DNA from: an uncultured Prevotella sp.
Lineage (GTDB): Bacteria > Bacteroidota > Bacteroidia > Bacteroidales > Bacteroidaceae
Length of the DNA stretch: 32,730 nt
Assembly: GCF_946407605.1 (NCBI RefSeq)
Contig: NZ_CAMJOS010000033.1
Coordinates: forward strand, 1-32,730
Direction of reading: 5' to 3'
Shown: piece after piece, positions 30,118-32,730 of the stretch
Layout of the letters: every line of letters starts with the position of its first letter
Position numbering within the stretch: position 1 is the first letter of the stretch
Translations under genes and position numbers: made by a program
The notes under the pieces: model-generated
Seen by the model: only the letters and a program-made list of their open reading frames with translations
What the model was told of the DNA's origin: nothing
Databases searched by the model: none

Positions 30118-30777
30118 TTATTCTTCTACCTCCAAGAAATCATCCACCTCGTCATCGCTAAAGTCCGACAGGCCACTCTCGTCGATACCGTCGCCATAGT
30201 CCTCCAGTTCCATCTCGTCGCCGACAGAACCATTGCCGATGACCAGGGTCAGCTCTGACTCGCGAGGCACATCATCACCTGCCACCAGGTTGCGACCACG
30301 ATACTGGATGCCATAGACCCAGTCTTTCTCGCCGTCAATCAGTTTCGGCGTCAGGAGCACGAAGCCCAGCGACTTCAGACGAGCCTCAGCCTCACGATAG
30401 CTGCAGTTATCTATCAGGTCGGGGATACGCTCGCAGGGCATCGTCAGCGAGTTGATGGTCACATAGATAACGCGACCGCTCTTCACCTCCTGACCTGCCT
30501 TGGGCAATTGTGAGATGATAGCGCCTGCAGGCATTCCTTCTATGTAGGAAGAGTCGTTAACCACCAGCAACAGACCCATAGCATCGAGTGTTGCAAAGGC
30601 TTTCGACTGAGGGATACCATACAAATCGGGCACTTCAATACCCTCGCCATGATGGGTATAGGACGACAGCCACCACTTCACGCCGAAGCACAGCAACACC
30701 ACGACCACAAGCATGGCCAAGAGGTTGCCCCAGACCATTGGTGCAGTCAGTTTCTTGAAAAATTCTTTTGCATTCAT
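30118..30777 (-). CDS. Membrane-anchored PASTA-domain protein
   Basis: The 219-residue protein has a short cytoplasmic N-terminus, one transmembrane helix (about residues 17-37, LLAMLVVVVLLCFGVKWW) and two or three PASTA repeats outside: IEVPDLYGIPQSKAFATLDAMGL (split) and IPDLIDNCSYREAEARLKSLGF. The C-terminus is strongly acidic. PASTA domains bind peptidoglycan or muropeptides; in this organism it lacks a kinase domain. It is the first gene of the operon with rluD and ddl, so a cell-wall link is plausible. Confidence 0.85.
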   Translation of the reverse strand: MNAKEFFKKLTAPMVWGNLLAMLVVVVLLCFGVKWWLSSYTHHGEGIEVPDLYGIPQSKAFATLDAMGLLLVVNDSSYIEGMPAGAIISQLPKAGQEVKSGRVIYVTINSLTMPCERIPDLIDNCSYREAEARLKSLGFVLLTPKLIDGEKDWVYGIQYRGRNLVAGDDVPRESELTLVIGNGSVGDEMELEDYGDGIDESGLSDFSDDEVDDFLEVEE

Positions 30778-30800
30778 TGCTCAAATATGCTTTCTGTGTG

Positions 30801-30831
30801 CAAAAGTAATAAAAATATCTTATCCTGCAAA
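30801..30831 (-). promoter_or_regulatory. Promoter of the PASTA-rluD-ddl operon
   Basis: Minus strand -33 TTTG (30828-30831), 19 bases, -7 TACTTTTG (30801-30808), then GCACAC; about 24 bases before the PASTA ATG. Confidence 0.75.
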
Positions 30832-30860
30832 AGTTTTTGGCGAAAATATCCTAAAATAAA

Positions 30861-30887
30861 CGGGATGAAGCAAAAAGCTTCATCCCG
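30861..30887 (-). terminator. Rho-independent terminator of rpmH
   Basis: A perfect 11-base stem, CGGGATGAAGC with GCTTCATCCCG, has a five-base loop. On the minus strand it is followed by TTTATTTT. It lies about 30 bases after the rpmH stop and ahead of the PASTA promoter. Confidence 0.9.
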
Positions 30888-30915
30888 CCTATTGGTTCGA
30901 TTGCCAACGAACGGC

Positions 30916-31071
30916 TTACTTTCCGTGATGCTCGTCAGATACGGTCAACTTCTTGCGGCCCTTTGCACGGCGAGAAGCCAGGACGCGACGGCCATTCTTG
31001 GTGGCCATGCGCTCGCGGAAACCATGCTTGTTCACGCGGCGGCGATTGTGCGGCTGAAATGTTCTTTTCAT
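30916..31071 (-). CDS. rpmH: 50S ribosomal protein L34
   Basis: The 51-residue, very basic protein starts [20 protein letters not shown], the L34 signature, and ends [13 protein letters not shown]. coli L34 has 46 residues, so this one has a short C-terminal extension. It is a single gene with its own promoter and terminator, outside the usual rpmH-rnpA-dnaA context. Confidence 0.95.
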   Translation of the reverse strand: MKRTFQPHNRRRVNKHGFRERMATKNGRRVLASRRAKGRKKLTVSDEHHGK

Positions 31072-31140
31072 TGCTTTATTCTTAATTTATTTTACTATTA
31101 TTCACCATCAAATGTGACCCTAAATCCACATTTCGGGCTG

Positions 31141-31171
31141 CAAAATTACGCATTTATTTCGAAATACACAA
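31141..31171 (-). promoter_or_regulatory. Promoter of rpmH
   Basis: Minus strand -33 TTGT (31168-31171), 19 bases, -7 TAATTTTG (31141-31148), about 70 bases before the ATG. Confidence 0.68.
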
Positions 31172-31189
31172 GTTTATTGCGAAATTTTT

Positions 31190-31217
31190 CACTTTTCACT
31201 TTCCACTTTTCACTTTT
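31190..31217. repeat. Heptamer array CACTTTT (4 units) upstream of efp
   Basis: CACTTTT, CACTTTC, CACTTTT and CACTTTT, followed by a T-run and the -7 box. The -33 position of the efp promoter falls inside the array (31199-31202, CTTT). Confidence 0.85.
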
Positions 31218-31230
31218 TTTTGTACCTTTG
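31199..31230 (+). promoter_or_regulatory. Promoter of efp
   Basis: A perfect -7 TACCTTTG (31223-31230) followed by GCACC. The -33 slot, 20 bases upstream, is a poor CTTT formed by the heptamer array. Confidence 0.65.
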
Positions 31231-31263
31231 CACCCGAAATAACAAGTAACACATTATTTTTAT

Positions 31264-31830
31264 ATGATTAATTCACAAGACATTAAGAAGGGTACCGCCA
31301 TTCGCATGGACGGCGCCATTTGGGTTTGCATCGACTTCCAGCACCGCAAGCCAGGTAAGGGTAACACCATCATGATCATCAAGTTGAAGAACGTTAGCGA
31401 CGGCCGTGTGCTGGAGCGCCGCTTCAACATCGGTGAAAAACTGGAGGACGTTGTCATCGAGCGTCGCCCCTACCAGTATCTGTATGAAGACCAGTCTGGC
31501 CGTATCTTCATGAATCAGGAGACCTTCGAGCAGATTCCCATCGACAACGAGCTGGTTATCGGCCACGAGTTCATGAAGGAGAGCGACATCGTAGAGGTTG
31601 TCTCTGACACTACCGACGGCACCATCCTCTATGCTGAGATGCCCGTGAAGACCATCCTGCGCGTCACTCACTCTGAGCCCGGCATCAAGGGCGACACCGC
31701 TACCAACACCCTGAAGCCCGCTACGCTGGAGACTGGTGTTGAGGTTCGCGTGCCCCTGTTCATCAACGAGGGCGACCTGATTCAGGTTGACACCCGCGAC
31801 GGTTCTTACCTGGCTCGCGCTAAGGAGTAA
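31264..31830 (+). CDS. efp: Elongation factor P
   Basis: The 188-residue protein rescues ribosomes stalled at polyproline. It has the three-domain EF-P layout: domain I with the tip loop HRKPGKGNT, where K32 corresponds to the modified lysine (K34 of E. coli); domain II around residues 65-125; and domain III with the C-terminal INEGDLIQVDTRDGSYLAR signature. Length is normal. It overlaps the next ATG by one base (TAATG), suggesting coupling to the glycosyltransferase. Confidence 0.96.
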   Translation: MINSQDIKKGTAIRMDGAIWVCIDFQHRKPGKGNTIMIIKLKNVSDGRVLERRFNIGEKLEDVVIERRPYQYLYEDQSGRIFMNQETFEQIPIDNELVIGHEFMKESDIVEVVSDTTDGTILYAEMPVKTILRVTHSEPGIKGDTATNTLKPATLETGVEVRVPLFINEGDLIQVDTRDGSYLARAKE

Positions 31831-32730
31831 TGAAATATTCCATCATCGTTCCTGTCTTCAATCGTCCTGATGAAGTAGACGAACTCCTTGAGAGCCTCTG
31901 TCATCAGGAGGTGAAGGACTTTGAGGTCATCATCGTAGAAGACGGATCGAAGAAACCATGCAAGGATGTCTGCGACAAATACGCAGGCATCCTTGATTTG
32001 CATTATTACTATAAGGACAACAGCGGCCCGGGCCAGAGCCGTAACTACGGAGCCGAACGTGCCAAGGGCGAATGGCTCATCGTGCTCGACAGCGACGTCG
32101 TCCTGCCACCCAATTATATGGCGGCCGTCAACTCAGCTATCCTCCCGTCACCCGTCACCCTTCACCCTTCACCAAACTTTGCCGCTTTCGGCGGTCCCGA
32201 TGCCTCGCATCCTTCGTTCACCCCTATTCAGAAGGCCATCTCTTATAGCATGACCTCGTTCTTTACCACGGGTGGCATTCGTGGCGGCAAGGGCAAGAAG
32301 CTCGACAAGTTCTTCCCCCGCTCCTATAACATGGGCATCCGTCGTGAGGTCTATCAGGAGTTAGGAGGCTTCACCAAGATGCGTTTCGGCGAGGATATCG
32401 ACTTCTCCTATCGCATCGTCGAGGCAGGCTATCAGACGGCTCTTATCCCTGAGGCGTGGGTGTGGCACAAGCGTCGTACCGACTTCCGCAAGTTCTTCCG
32501 TCAGGTTTACAACAGCGGCATTGCCCGCATCAACCTCGAGAAGCGCCATCCTGGCACCCTGAAGCTCGTCCACCTCCTGCCCACCGTCTTCACCCTGGGT
32601 GTCATCACCCTGCTCCTCGCCGCCCTCATATCTATCCTCCTTTCACCTTTCACCCTTCACCCTTCACCTTCCACCTTTCACCTTTCACCTTTCACCTTTC
32701 ACCTTTCACCTTTCACCTTTCACCTTTCAC
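31830..32730 (+). CDS. Family 2 glycosyltransferase, continues beyond window
   Basis: At least 300 residues; the 3' end is outside. It begins MKYSIIVPVFNRPDEVDELL, the GT-A nucleotide-binding fold, with D-x-D at VLDSDVVLPP and the acceptor-region motif FGEDIDFSYRIVEAGY (the E/D-D of family 2). A transmembrane segment (about 250-273, HLLPTVFTLGVITLLLAALI) is followed by heptamer-encoded repeats (SPFTLHPSPSTFHLSPFTF). It transfers sugar to an unknown acceptor, probably at the inner membrane. A first heptamer array is inside the domain (32144-32171). Its frame depends on the copy number of the last array. Confidence 0.85.
   Translation, partial: MKYSIIVPVFNRPDEVDELLESLCHQEVKDFEVIIVEDGSKKPCKDVCDKYAGILDLHYYYKDNSGPGQSRNYGAERAKGEWLIVLDSDVVLPPNYMAAVNSAILPSPVTLHPSPNFAAFGGPDASHPSFTPIQKAISYSMTSFFTTGGIRGGKGKKLDKFFPRSYNMGIRREVYQELGGFTKMRFGEDIDFSYRIVEAGYQTALIPEAWVWHKRRTDFRKFFRQVYNSGIARINLEKRHPGTLKLVHLLPTVFTLGVITLLLAALISILLSPFTLHPSPSTFHLSPFTFHLSPFTFHLS
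32144..32171. repeat. Heptamer array CCCGTCA/CCCTTCA (4 units) inside the glycosyltransferase gene
   Basis: Two CCCGTCA and two CCCTTCA units keep the frame and encode PSPVTLHPS in a loop after the D-x-D strand. Confidence 0.85.
32639..32730. repeat. Long heptamer array CCTTTCA (13 units, open-ended) in the glycosyltransferase gene
   Basis: Thirteen consecutive units (32639-32729) are CCTTTCA or one-base variants, the last eight identical, and the array continues past the window. It encodes a seven-residue period (LSPFTFH) after a transmembrane helix. Unit number is not a multiple of three bases per unit, so a one-unit change shifts the frame. Confidence 0.9.

Noticed and set aside
31190..31217. 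CRISPR array
   Set aside because: The unit is 7 bases with no spacers, and no cas gene is in the window.
30649..31242. Plus-strand open frame across rpmH
   Set aside because: It overlaps the clear ribosomal protein L34 gene, terminator and promoter on the other strand, and shows no protein family.

Overview
The window looks like a chromosomal segment from a Bacteroidales bacterium, most likely Prevotella or a close relative. The grounds are: many promoters of the Bacteroidetes type (a -7 box TAnnTTTG with a -33 TTTG/TTGN box 19-20 bases upstream); an arginine pathway with the N-succinylornithine type of transcarbamylase known from Bacteroides fragilis; a HU-like protein fused to a helix-turn-helix region; a NigD-like lipoprotein; and the order rpsU-xerC-hpf-tRNA-Thr. 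Genus is inferred, not proven.

Layout. 1-1.76 kb (minus): partial tRNA-Thr, hpf, xerC, rpsU. 1.9-5.2 kb (plus): argR, a GNAT acyltransferase, argG, argC. 5.3-6.1 kb: four palindromes at an exact 21-base pitch, a promoter and a HU/HTH protein. 6.1-9.0 kb (minus): a large secreted M16 zinc peptidase. 9.1-13.8 kb (plus): argD, proC, an XRE-cupin regulator, an acyl-CoA synthetase and yraN. 13.8-14.7 kb (minus): an AEC transporter. 14.7-18.8 kb: an AT-rich accessory island with a KilA-N gene broken by an in-frame stop, an unknown ORF and a DUF4143-type ATPase, bracketed by inverted 41/42-base repeats, with a second diverged repeat pair outside them. 18.8-22.1 kb (plus): proB, a carboxypeptidase-regulatory-domain protein and proA. 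22.1-22.8 kb (minus): HAD phosphatase. 23.0-26.1 kb (plus): N-succinylornithine transcarbamylase, TerC, threonine aldolase. 26.1-30.8 kb (minus): one operon reading PASTA protein, RluD-type pseudouridine synthase, Ddl, acyltransferase, NigD-like lipoprotein. 30.9-31.1 kb: rpmH with a terminator. 31.2 kb to the end (plus): efp and a family 2 glycosyltransferase running off the window.

How genes work together. Glutamate to proline is complete here (proB, proA, proC). Arginine synthesis is partial: argC, argD, transcarbamylase, argG, ArgR and a GNAT that may make the N-acylglutamate; argB, argH and a deacylase are not in the window.

The most striking unexplained signal is a family of short tandem arrays, mostly heptamers and usually about four units, in intergenic gaps, over promoter -33 boxes and inside genes (proA, an acyltransferase, the glycosyltransferase). 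The last one is a run of 13 heptamers inside the glycosyltransferase reading frame that continues beyond the window, a strong candidate for slippage-driven phase variation.
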